Notes under the pieces: model-generated
Told to the model about the DNA's origin: nothing
The model's input: only the letters and a program-made list of their open reading frames with translations
The model's database searches: none
From: UBA1660 sp964462035
GTDB taxonomy: Bacteria > Myxococcota_A > Polyangia > Polyangiales > Houyiibacteriaceae
NCBI GenBank assembly: GCA_964462035.1
Contig: CAYXAP010000017.1
Location: 1-64,000, forward strand
DNA length: 64,000 bases
Reading direction: 5' to 3'
Shown here: positions 41,340 to 49,139 of the stretch, piece after piece
How the letters are laid out: each line of letters opens with the position of its first letter
Numbering within the stretch: the first letter of the stretch is position 1
Made by a program: the position numbers and the translations under genes

Positions 41340-41866
41340 GGTCGCCCATCGTCGTGTTGCTCCTGGCGTTCGGCTGCGGAGGCGCGGAGACCGGCGGCTC
41401 CGAGCCCAGCGGCCCGAGCGATGTGACGCCCAGCGAACCGGTGCGGACGGCCCCCGATCCGCGCTACGGCGACGCGCCGCCGGACACGGAGGCCATCGCG
41501 CGGTTGCTGCGCGCTCGCCACACCGAGGACCTACCGGATCGGGACGCCCTGCTCGCGCACACGGAGCCCGAGGCGAGCCTTCGTTGGCTGGTCCAGAACG
41601 GCGACCCACTGCTGGTGCGGATCCGGGCCGCGAGCACGCTGCGCCACTTCGCCGGCTCGGAGAGCCTCTCGCTCCTGCGCTCGGTGTTCGTGGACGAGGC
41701 GCTTCCGGGCAACCTTCGCGCCGCGGCGATCGAGGGCACGGCACGCTTCCCGGTGGACGACGCGCTCCGCGCCGAGCTCGAGGCCCTCGCCGGGTCGGAC
41801 GATCCACGGATCGCGCGGGCGGCCGAGAGGCGCCTCGGCGAGCCGGCCGACGCCCTCTCGCCCTGA
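41336..41866 (+). CDS. HEAT-like lipoprotein
   Basis: A 176-residue predicted lipoprotein (signal MRSPIVVLLLAFGC). The Ser/Pro/Glu linker is followed by helical HEAT-like repeats (VRIRAASTLRHFAGSESLSLLRSVF; NLRAAAIEGTARFPVDDALRAELEALA). The ATG overlaps the protease stop (ATGA), so it is likely made with that protease and may be its partner. Confidence 0.75.
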   Translation: MRSPIVVLLLAFGCGGAETGGSEPSGPSDVTPSEPVRTAPDPRYGDAPPDTEAIARLLRARHTEDLPDRDALLAHTEPEASLRWLVQNGDPLLVRIRAASTLRHFAGSESLSLLRSVFVDEALPGNLRAAAIEGTARFPVDDALRAELEALAGSDDPRIARAAERRLGEPADALSP

Positions 41867-42055
41867 CGGCGTTCACTCGGGTCGCTGGCGAGCAGGTGCG
41901 GGTCGGCGGGACCACATGACCATGTGTCGAGCGCACTCGTCGAAGGCGGCACGTCGGGCTCGTCCAGGTTCCCCGCCGACGGAAAGGCGACGACCGAGCT
42001 CTTCGAAGAGCTCGGCCGTCTGGAGGGGTTGGAAACGGAGAGTCCGTCGGACTCG

Positions 42056-42502
42056 TCAGGCGTGCGCGTGTCGGCTCTCGGTCCGGGCACCGAGCTCACG
42101 GGTCGCCGGCTCGGTCTTGGCTCTGAGCATCGGCGCGAAGGCGTCGCGGTAGCTCCAGGCGAGGGTCAGCTCGAGGGCGAGCACGACCAGCGGCAGCACC
42201 ATCCCTGCGGGCGCCAGGAACGCATGGAAGAGCACGATGTTGACGACCACGGGCGCGATGATCGCGAGGGCCAGCGGCACGAAGCGGTTGGCCAGGAGGA
42301 GGACACCGACCGCGACCTCGGTCGCCTTCACCAGCATCATCAGGTAGCCGGAGCCGACGAGCGCACCGAGGAAGGTCCCAGCGGCTTCCGGCATGGGAGG
42401 CATCGGGAGGAAACCGAGGAACCCGTTGAGGCCGAAGACCACGAAGATCAGGCCGAGTAGGATGCGGGCGGCGGTGGGGACTTTGCTGAGTAGGGTCTGC
42501 AT
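42056..42502 (-). CDS. DoxX-family inner-membrane protein
   Basis: A 148-residue protein with four hydrophobic helices: AARILLGLIFVVFGLNGFLGFLP, GALVGSGYLMMLVKATEVAVGVLLLA, LALAIIAPVVVNIVLFHAFLA and LPLVVLALELTLAW. This is the DoxX/DUF4870-like layout. It is divergent from a LysR regulator; LysR-DoxX pairs are common and often linked to redox or electrophile stress. ATG 42502. Confidence 0.85.
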   Translation of the reverse strand: MQTLLSKVPTAARILLGLIFVVFGLNGFLGFLPMPPMPEAAGTFLGALVGSGYLMMLVKATEVAVGVLLLANRFVPLALAIIAPVVVNIVLFHAFLAPAGMVLPLVVLALELTLAWSYRDAFAPMLRAKTEPATRELGARTESRHAHA

Positions 42503-42620
42503 GAGGAGCCTCGTCTTTCGTTCTCTCGAGGGGTGAGTGATGGGCGGGGGCCTCCCGCCGACGAGGGAGAACATGCGTGGTTGCATCCACGCTCACCAGT
42601 GCGCGACTTTTCGGTGGACA

Positions 42621-42636
42621 GTTGCGTCAACGCAAC
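42621..42636. promoter_or_regulatory. Perfect inverted repeat GTTGCG-TCAA-CGCAAC
   Basis: Six-base arms with a 4-base centre, 13 bp ahead of the LysR ATG and 118 bp upstream of the divergent doxX-like gene. It contains the T-N11-A core of LysR-type operators, so it is a likely autoregulatory binding site. Confidence 0.6.
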
Positions 42637-42649
42637 GGTAGCGTTTGGC

Positions 42650-43552
42650 ATGTCTGACGGATTGGACGAGCTGGCGACCTTCGTTCGGGTGGTGGATGCC
42701 GGGAGCATCGCGGGGGCCGCGCGGCTGCTCGGGGTCCCGAAGTCGACGGTGAGCCGACGGATCTCGCGGCTCGAGGATCGGCTCGGTGTACGGCTGCTCC
42801 AGCGGACCACGCGGAGCATGAACACGACCGCCGAAGGGCAGAGTCTCTACCAGCGGGCCTCGGGGCCGCTCGCCGACTTGGAGAACGCGACCTCGGCGGT
42901 AGCCGACGCTGGCGACACGCCACGCGGGCTCCTGCGGGTCACCGCGCCGGTGGACTTCGGCCGGCTCTTCGCGCCGATCGTCGCGGACTTCATGCGCAAG
43001 TACCCGGAGGTCTCGGTCGACATCGATCTCACGGGACGAAAGGTCGACCTGGTCGCCGAGGGGTTCGATCTCGCGGTGCGTGGCGGAACGCTGGAGGACT
43101 CCTCGCTGATCGCTCGGAAGCTCGCGGTGGTCGAGTTGCAGCTCTTCGCGTCGCCAGCCTATCTCGCGGAGCACGGGACGCCGAAGAAGGTCGCCGACCT
43201 CGCCGACCACGAGTGCATCCTCTTCCGTCCGAGCGGCGAGACGAAGGAGTGGACGTTCGCGGGGGGCAAGAAGTCCGAGTCGATCGAGGTGCGGGGACGG
43301 CTGCGTTCCTCGGAGTACGCGTTCGTTCGCAGCGCGTGCATCGCTGGCGGCGGCATCGCGCGGATGCCCTCCCACCTCGGGGCGATGGACGTGCGCGACG
43401 GTCGTCTGCTGCGCGTGCTCCCGAAGCGCTACTGCAACCGAGGCGGGATGTCGTTGATCTACCCGAGCGCCCGGCACCTCCCGGCGAAGGCGCGCGCGTT
43501 TCGGGACCACATCATCGCGGCCTTCGACAACGCCGCTTGGCAGCTCGGCTGA
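42650..43552 (+). CDS. LysR-family transcriptional regulator
   Basis: A 300-residue LTTR. The N-terminal winged helix is ELATFVRVVDAGSIAGAARLLGVPKSTVSRRISRLEDRLGVRLLQRTTR. The substrate-binding domain follows from about residue 90 (GLLRVTAPVDFGRLFAPIVADFMRKYPEV) to the end. It is closest in style to the CrgA/DNA-binding AaeR-like subgroup. It is divergent from the DoxX gene, which is its most likely target. Confidence 0.93.
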   Translation: MSDGLDELATFVRVVDAGSIAGAARLLGVPKSTVSRRISRLEDRLGVRLLQRTTRSMNTTAEGQSLYQRASGPLADLENATSAVADAGDTPRGLLRVTAPVDFGRLFAPIVADFMRKYPEVSVDIDLTGRKVDLVAEGFDLAVRGGTLEDSSLIARKLAVVELQLFASPAYLAEHGTPKKVADLADHECILFRPSGETKEWTFAGGKKSESIEVRGRLRSSEYAFVRSACIAGGGIARMPSHLGAMDVRDGRLLRVLPKRYCNRGGMSLIYPSARHLPAKARAFRDHIIAAFDNAAWQLG

Positions 43553-43618
43553 CGCGCGAAATCGAGCTCGATGGCGGCGGCCCCTCGACGGGCCGCCGTA
43601 TCGGGCTATCAGAGGCCC

Positions 43619-45859
43619 GTGCGCCTCGGAATCCTGATGATCGCGGTCGTTGCCCTCGGGTGCGGGGACGACGACGATACGTCCCAGGCGGAGCCGACCG
43701 CGGAAGCGCCCACCGTGGAGCACGCCACGCCCGAGCCCGAGGCCGAGGAAGCGCCGGAGCGGGTGCGATTCGATCTCGCTCGCCATCGAGCTCGCGCCGA
43801 GCTGTGGCGCGGCGACGACCGTTTGGTGGACTTCGGTGCGCCCGGTGGCGCGCGCCACACCCTCGGGGGCTGGCGGACGCGCACCGGCGACACGCACACC
43901 TTCGGCGAGACGACCACCCAGCTCATCGACGGCGTGACCGGCGAGCTGCTCCTGCCCATCGAGGCCAGCGAGCCGCAGCAGCTGGTCTTCAGCGCTCGCG
44001 CGTTCGGCGATGGTCGCCTGACGATCTACGTGGATGGCGACACGGTCGGGCATGCGCGCCTCCCGACCGACGGGACCTTCACCACGGTGACCGAGACGCT
44101 GCCCGCGCTCGAGCCCGGTGAGCACCTGCTCCAACTGCGGGTGCCGAGCACCGGCCGCGACGACGGCGTGAGTGCCGGCATCGCACTCGACTGGATGCGC
44201 ATCGGTCCGCCCGCCGTGGGCGAGCTCGCGCCACCGCCGACGTCGCTCGGGACCGACGAGGCGCTGACGATCCCGGCGGCGCTCACTTTTGCGTACGGCA
44301 TGGACGTCCCGAGTGGCGCGCGCCTGCGCGGCGCCATCGACCAGGGCGCGCTCCGGGTTCGAGCCCTGCGCGACGGCGAAGAGCCGCTCGATCTCGGTGA
44401 GCACGACGGCGAGCTCGACGTGGACCTGAGCGAGCTCGCCGGCGAGTTCGCGCGCATCGACCTGATCGCCTCCGGTGGCGCCGCACGGATCTCCGAGCCT
44501 CGGGTCGTCACGCTCGAGGAGCCCGGCGAGCGCCGCACTCACCGCCGGCCGAAGCACGTGCTGATCTATCTCGTGGACACGGTCCGCGCGGACAAGCTCC
44601 ACCCGTGGAACCCCGAGTCGCGCGTCGAGACGCCGGGGCTCGATCGGTGGGTTCGTGGCGCGGCTGTCTTCGACCAGGGCCACACCCAGGAGAACTGGAC
44701 CAAGCCCTCCGTCGCGACGCTCCTCAGTGGGCTCCTTCCTTGGCAGCACACGGCGACCACCGGCGAGGCCGCCGTGCCCGCAAGTGTGCTGACGCTCGCT
44801 GAGCGGCTGCGCCAGCGAGACATGGCCACCGCGGCCTTCATCGCCAACGGCTACGTGAGCGACGCCTTCGGTTTCGAGCAGGGCTTCGGCGACTTCCGGA
44901 ACTACATCCGCAGCGGCCTCCGCTCACAGGCGCGCTTCGTCGCCTCGGACGTGCTCAGCTGGCTCGACGCGCACATCGGTGAAGAGGGCAGCGGCGCTGA
45001 GGCCGATCCCTTCTTCCTCTACGTGCACACCATCGACCCGCACGTGCCCTACATCCCGCCCGACGAGATCCTCGAGCGCTACGATCCGGAGCCCTACGAA
45101 GGGCCGATCGACTTCACTCGCGACCGTGAGCTCCTCGAGAAGATCAAAGCGGAGTCGCTGCACACCGACGCGCGCGATCGTCAGCGCCTCGAGGCGCTCT
45201 ACGACGGCGAGATCACCTACCACGACACCCACTTCGCGGCGATCCTGGAGGGGCTCCGCCGCCGCGAGCTGATGGACGACACGCTCGTGGTCTTCACCGC
45301 CGACCACGGCGAGGAGTTCTTCGACCATGGCTCGGTCGGCCACGGCCACAGCCTCTACGAGGAGCTGCTCCACGTGCCCTTCGTGGTGCAGCTCCCCGGC
45401 CTCGGCGAAGCGCGCATCGACGAGCCCGTCGGTCTGGTCGATGTGGTGCCCACCGTTCTCGACGCGCTCGAGATGGAGCCCGACGCCGAGCTCGCGGGTC
45501 GCTCGCTCATCCCCCTGCTCGAGGGTCACCCCAGCGACGCACCCACCATGCGGGTCGCGGGCTTCATGGAAGGATGGCGTGCGCTGATCCTCGGGCGCTA
45601 CAAGCTCATCCAGCGGACCCACCGGCGCCACTTCGTCTACGACCTTCGGAACGACCCCGCCGAGGAGCACGACCTGGCCGCCGAGCGGCCGCTGCTGCTC
45701 CGGCACCTCCGTGGCACGCTCGGCCTCGCGCTCGACGGACACGTGGCCCCACGGGCCGAACGGACCCAGACCGCGGTCGAGGGTGAGCTGGCCGACCAAC
45801 TCCGCGCCCTCGGCTACGTCGGCGCCAGCGCGCCACCCAGCGAGGACGACGCCGAATGA
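43619..45859 (+). CDS. Sulfatase-like phosphohydrolase lipoprotein, Thr in place of FGly Cys
   Basis: A 746-residue predicted lipoprotein (VVALGC, mature start CGDDDDT). An N-terminal beta-sandwich of about 270 residues precedes an alkaline-phosphatase-superfamily domain: VLIYLVDTVRADKLHPW (metal Asp), TQENWTKPSVATLLSG, FTADHGEEFFDHGSVGHGHSLYEE. The nucleophile position in NWTKPS is Thr, not the Cys/Ser that becomes formylglycine, so phosphodiester or phosphoglycerol chemistry is more likely than sulfate release. GTG 43619 gives the lipoprotein signal. ATGA overlap with the next gene. Confidence 0.85.
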   Translation: MRLGILMIAVVALGCGDDDDTSQAEPTAEAPTVEHATPEPEAEEAPERVRFDLARHRARAELWRGDDRLVDFGAPGGARHTLGGWRTRTGDTHTFGETTTQLIDGVTGELLLPIEASEPQQLVFSARAFGDGRLTIYVDGDTVGHARLPTDGTFTTVTETLPALEPGEHLLQLRVPSTGRDDGVSAGIALDWMRIGPPAVGELAPPPTSLGTDEALTIPAALTFAYGMDVPSGARLRGAIDQGALRVRALRDGEEPLDLGEHDGELDVDLSELAGEFARIDLIASGGAARISEPRVVTLEEPGERRTHRRPKHVLIYLVDTVRADKLHPWNPESRVETPGLDRWVRGAAVFDQGHTQENWTKPSVATLLSGLLPWQHTATTGEAAVPASVLTLAERLRQRDMATAAFIANGYVSDAFGFEQGFGDFRNYIRSGLRSQARFVASDVLSWLDAHIGEEGSGAEADPFFLYVHTIDPHVPYIPPDEILERYDPEPYEGPIDFTRDRELLEKIKAESLHTDARDRQRLEALYDGEITYHDTHFAAILEGLRRRELMDDTLVVFTADHGEEFFDHGSVGHGHSLYEELLHVPFVVQLPGLGEARIDEPVGLVDVVPTVLDALEMEPDAELAGRSLIPLLEGHPSDAPTMRVAGFMEGWRALILGRYKLIQRTHRRHFVYDLRNDPAEEHDLAAERPLLLRHLRGTLGLALDGHVAPRAERTQTAVEGELADQLRALGYVGASAPPSEDDAE

Positions 45860-46731
45860 CCGAGAGCACGCAACCCAAGAGCAAGCGACCCGAGCGGCGG
45901 AGCGGCAAGCCCCTCGCCATCGGCATGCTGGTGCTCATCTTCTGCGGCGTGGCATTCGCCCTCTCGATGTGGTTCTGGGGCCGCGAGCCGCACGGCCCCA
46001 TCGACACCATCGCCGTGGCTGACGACACGCACGCAGCCGTGCTGCGCCAGGGCTTCGAGGAGCGCGGCTACACCCACCTGGGCGTCTGGACCGCCGACGG
46101 CCAGATGGTCTGGTCGGAGGCGCTCTTCGGCGTCCAGGACGACCCGGAGTTGAGCGTCACCGACGACCTCGTGCTGGTGCTCGTGACGGAGGCCCGCGGC
46201 AACCCCGCGCTCCACGCCTTCGATCGTGAGACCGGCGAGTTCCGTTGGAAGGTCGAGCAGCCGGTCGAAGGCGAGCCCTCCGCGTGGGGCCAGAGCCTCG
46301 CGGTCGGGGAGAGCGTCGCCTGGCTGATGGGTCCGGGCCGCGAGATTCGTGTGGTGGAGCTCGAGGGTGGCGAGGTCCGCGCCACGGTCACGCCGGAGCA
46401 GCCCGAGGAGGCGGCCTACGTCTCCGTCGCCGACGATCGGCTCACCCTGGTCGCCGTCGGCGCCCAGTCCACCGTCGTCGACGCCCGCGGCGAGCTCGAG
46501 CTCACCGACTATCCGGCGGCGCCGCGGGCCACGCCGATCACCCTCGAGGGCGACGAGCTCTGCCTCGGTCACCCGCCCGACCGATGCCGCCGCATCGCCG
46601 GTCTCACCGGCTTCGCCAGCGACGGCGAGGTGGTCTGGATTCACGGCGAGCTCGAGCTCGGCGTGCTGAAGGCCGACGACCTGAGCCACGTGAGCGGTCC
46701 CTTCGAGGTCGGGGAGCTCACGGCGCGATGA
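45856..46731 (+). CDS. Membrane-anchored beta-propeller-like protein
   Basis: A 291-residue protein with a Lys/Arg-rich cytoplasmic start, one transmembrane helix (PLAIGMLVLIFCGVAFALSMWFW) and an outside domain of PQQ-like repeats (GVWTADGQMVWSEALFG; HAFDRETGEFRWKVEQ). The start overlaps the sulfatase-like gene and the end overlaps the GFA gene, both by ATGA. No catalytic residues are recognised; a scaffold or sensor role is likely. Confidence 0.75.
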   Translation: MTESTQPKSKRPERRSGKPLAIGMLVLIFCGVAFALSMWFWGREPHGPIDTIAVADDTHAAVLRQGFEERGYTHLGVWTADGQMVWSEALFGVQDDPELSVTDDLVLVLVTEARGNPALHAFDRETGEFRWKVEQPVEGEPSAWGQSLAVGESVAWLMGPGREIRVVELEGGEVRATVTPEQPEEAAYVSVADDRLTLVAVGAQSTVVDARGELELTDYPAAPRATPITLEGDELCLGHPPDRCRRIAGLTGFASDGEVVWIHGELELGVLKADDLSHVSGPFEVGELTAR

Positions 46732-47096
46732 ACGAGTGGCTCGAGGGCGGTTGCCATTGCGGGGCCGTGCGCTTCCGGGCGCGCTTCGCCGAGCGGAAGG
46801 CCATCGACTGCAACTGCTCGATCTGCACGAAGAAGGGCTTCCTGCACGCCATCGTCGCCGCGGACGACTTCGAGCTGCTCTCGGAGCCCGCCGCGCTCGC
46901 GACCTACACCTTCGGCACCCACACGGCGAAGCACCACTTCTGCCGAACTTGCGGGATGCACCCCTACTACGTGCCACGCTCGCACCCGGACGGCTTCGAC
47001 GTGAACGTCCGCTGTTTGGACGAAGGGCCCGACGAATGGATCGTCGAGCCCTTCGATGGTCAGCGCTGGGAAGAGTCGGTCGACTCGATCCGCTAG
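46728..47096 (+). CDS. GFA/CENP-V domain zinc protein
   Basis: A 122-residue glutathione-dependent formaldehyde-activating-type protein. It carries the zinc ligands GGCHCGAVRF, CNCSICTKKG and FCRTCGMHPYYV in the family order. The founding enzyme condenses formaldehyde with glutathione, but most members have unknown substrates. It overlaps the convergent TPR gene by 4 bp. Confidence 0.9.
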   Translation: MNEWLEGGCHCGAVRFRARFAERKAIDCNCSICTKKGFLHAIVAADDFELLSEPAALATYTFGTHTAKHHFCRTCGMHPYYVPRSHPDGFDVNVRCLDEGPDEWIVEPFDGQRWEESVDSIR

Positions 47097-48382
47097 CGGC
47101 TCGCCCAGCTCCGGCTGGGCTTCTTCAGCGGCACGGTGACGCGCTCGGAGCTGTCTTCGCCGGGGGCCTCGCTCGGCCGGAGCTGGGTGGGGGTCGGCGG
47201 CACGTAGGGCTTGCGTCCAGCCTCGGCGCCGCGCAGCCCGCGCAGCTCCTCGGCCGACGGCGCGGGGTGCCCGACCAGCGTGTCCGGCTTCATCTGCTCG
47301 AGGAAGGCGTCGAGGTCCGCGGTCGCGCACGAGAGCCCCATCAAATCGTCGTTGAGCGTGTCGGCGGCCATCGCGGGCGGCGGAAGCGTCTCGTGCACCT
47401 GGTGGTAGGTCGGGAAGAGGTCTTCCTCGTCGACCGGCACGCCCATCGCGACCTCGGCCTCGAAGGGGAGGGCGCTCGCTTCGGCCTCGACCACCGGCAC
47501 CGGCGCGAATCCGCTGGAGGGCGGCGACTGACAGAGCGCCGCCAGGTCGGTGGTGATGATCTCGGCTGCACCGACCATGAAGGCCCGGTCGAGATCCTCG
47601 AGCTTCTGGTTCCGCTCGCGGAAGTGCTTCGCCGAAGATTCGGCCTGGCGGGCGGCGGCGTGGTCGCCGGTGCGCCGGCACACGTCTTCGAGCGCCTCCC
47701 AGGCGGTCGCCCAGGAGCCATCGGAGCCGGTAGCGCGGTCCAAGTCGTCGCGAGCCTCGGCGAGCTCGCCGCGCACCTCGTGGAGGCGGGCGCGGACGAA
47801 GAGCGCGTCCACGTCGTCGGGGTATGCCGCCAGCCCGGCGTCGAGGACGGCCATGGCGTCGTCGTCGCGCTCGGCGGCGATCAGCGCGTTGGCCAACATG
47901 GCGGGGTCGTCCTTGTCGGGGTCGGCGAGGAACGCGCGCATCCGTCGCTCCAGAGCGCTCTCACCGGAGAGGCGCTCGTCGAGAGCCCAGGTCTCGGGGG
48001 CATCGGGCGCCAGCTCCCAACAACGCTCGAGCACCGCTTCGGCCCGGTCGAGATCGCGCGTCGCCATCAGCGCCCGGGCCAACGCGAGCCAGGGAGAGGC
48101 CCAACCCTCGCTTCGCTTGGCCGCGAGGATGAGCAGCCGCTTCGCCCAGACGAAGTCACCCCGCTCCAGGAAGAGCTCGCCGCCCGTCAGCAGCAGGTCG
48201 GCGTCCCGTGGGTCCCGCTCGATCGCTGCCTCGAAGACCGCTCGCGCGTCGTCCATCCGGCCTGCGGTGAGCAGATCTCGGGTGAGCATCGCCGGCTCCT
48301 CGATGTCGAGTCGGTTCTGGAAGCGCAAGACGCGCACGTCGAGCGCTCGTGTCGAGCGCGATCCCTGGTCCCCGTGTGCCAT
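47093..48382 (-). CDS. TPR-repeat protein
   Basis: A 429-residue cytoplasmic protein. Residues 30-260 hold TPR-like helix pairs (MDDARAVFEAAIERDPRDADLLLTGGELFLERGDF; RDLDRAEAVLERCWELAPDAPE; DDAMAVLDAGLAAYPDDVDALFVRARLHEVRGEL). The last 170 residues are acidic, Pro-rich and probably disordered. No enzyme domain is visible; it is a likely interaction scaffold. Convergent with the GFA gene. Confidence 0.8.
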   Translation of the reverse strand: MAHGDQGSRSTRALDVRVLRFQNRLDIEEPAMLTRDLLTAGRMDDARAVFEAAIERDPRDADLLLTGGELFLERGDFVWAKRLLILAAKRSEGWASPWLALARALMATRDLDRAEAVLERCWELAPDAPETWALDERLSGESALERRMRAFLADPDKDDPAMLANALIAAERDDDAMAVLDAGLAAYPDDVDALFVRARLHEVRGELAEARDDLDRATGSDGSWATAWEALEDVCRRTGDHAAARQAESSAKHFRERNQKLEDLDRAFMVGAAEIITTDLAALCQSPPSSGFAPVPVVEAEASALPFEAEVAMGVPVDEEDLFPTYHQVHETLPPPAMAADTLNDDLMGLSCATADLDAFLEQMKPDTLVGHPAPSAEELRGLRGAEAGRKPYVPPTPTQLRPSEAPGEDSSERVTVPLKKPSRSWASR

Positions 48383-48489
48383 GAGTCATGGATGCCCAAG
48401 ACGGCCAGAATCCCCAAGAAAGCGGCATGTCGGCGTCCTCGCGGGGGCGCTGAGGGTGCAGTCGTGAGCCTACGCGGCAGCGAGCGCGA

Positions 48490-49074
48490 TCACTGCGCGG
48501 CGCCGCCCAAGCTCTCGAGCAATGCCCGATAGTCGGTGGGGGTGAGCTCGACGTCTGGTTGGCCTCCGCCGCCCGGTCGCGCGAGTGACGTGTCGGGCGC
48601 GCCGATGGCGATGCGGTCACCGCCGTCGAGGACGACGAGCCCCCCGGCGATCTCACCGCTCGCTGCCGCCCAGTGTCCAGGAGTCACCGTGGCGTGGTCG
48701 AGGTGGACTCGCCGCTCGACCATGTCGTTGCGCAGGAGGGTCAGCTCGTCGCCGATGAGCTCGAGTCGGGGGCGCCCCCAGCGGCCGACCCGGCGCTCCA
48801 TGCCGAACTGCCAGCCGGCCGTGAGCGCGAGGGCCACGCAGACCGGGCCGATGAGAAAGGCGACGCCGGCCATGGTGAGGTGGTTGCTGATCCCTCGGCT
48901 GTAGATCCAGGTGCTCTTGGGAAAAGCCAGAAAGAGCACGAGAAAGAGCGCCGCGACAGCCGCCCACAGAATGGTGATCCGAGCGATCTCGAATCGCCGC
49001 CGGCGCGCGACCAGGGGACCATGGAGCTGGTCGACCGGATAGCTTTCGATTCTCTGCATGGCGCTACGCAGCAT
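48490..49074 (-). CDS. Membrane protein with PH-like domain
   Basis: A 194-residue protein with two transmembrane helices near the N-terminus (ITILWAAVAALFLVLFLAF; LTMAGVAFLIGPVCVALALTAGW). A beta-rich domain follows (LELIGDELTLLRNDMVERRVHLDHATVTPG), which resembles bacterial PH-like (YdbT/DUF304-type) modules. ATG 49074 is preferred; 49059 is an alternative. Function unknown. Confidence 0.65.
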   Translation of the reverse strand: MLRSAMQRIESYPVDQLHGPLVARRRRFEIARITILWAAVAALFLVLFLAFPKSTWIYSRGISNHLTMAGVAFLIGPVCVALALTAGWQFGMERRVGRWGRPRLELIGDELTLLRNDMVERRVHLDHATVTPGHWAAASGEIAGGLVVLDGGDRIAIGAPDTSLARPGGGGQPDVELTPTDYRALLESLGGAAQ

Positions 49075-49139
49075 AACGCCGCGCCTCCACGGCACGGCGC
49101 ATCGTTTCGGCCATCCGGAGAGCGTGGTGCCCCGAACAC

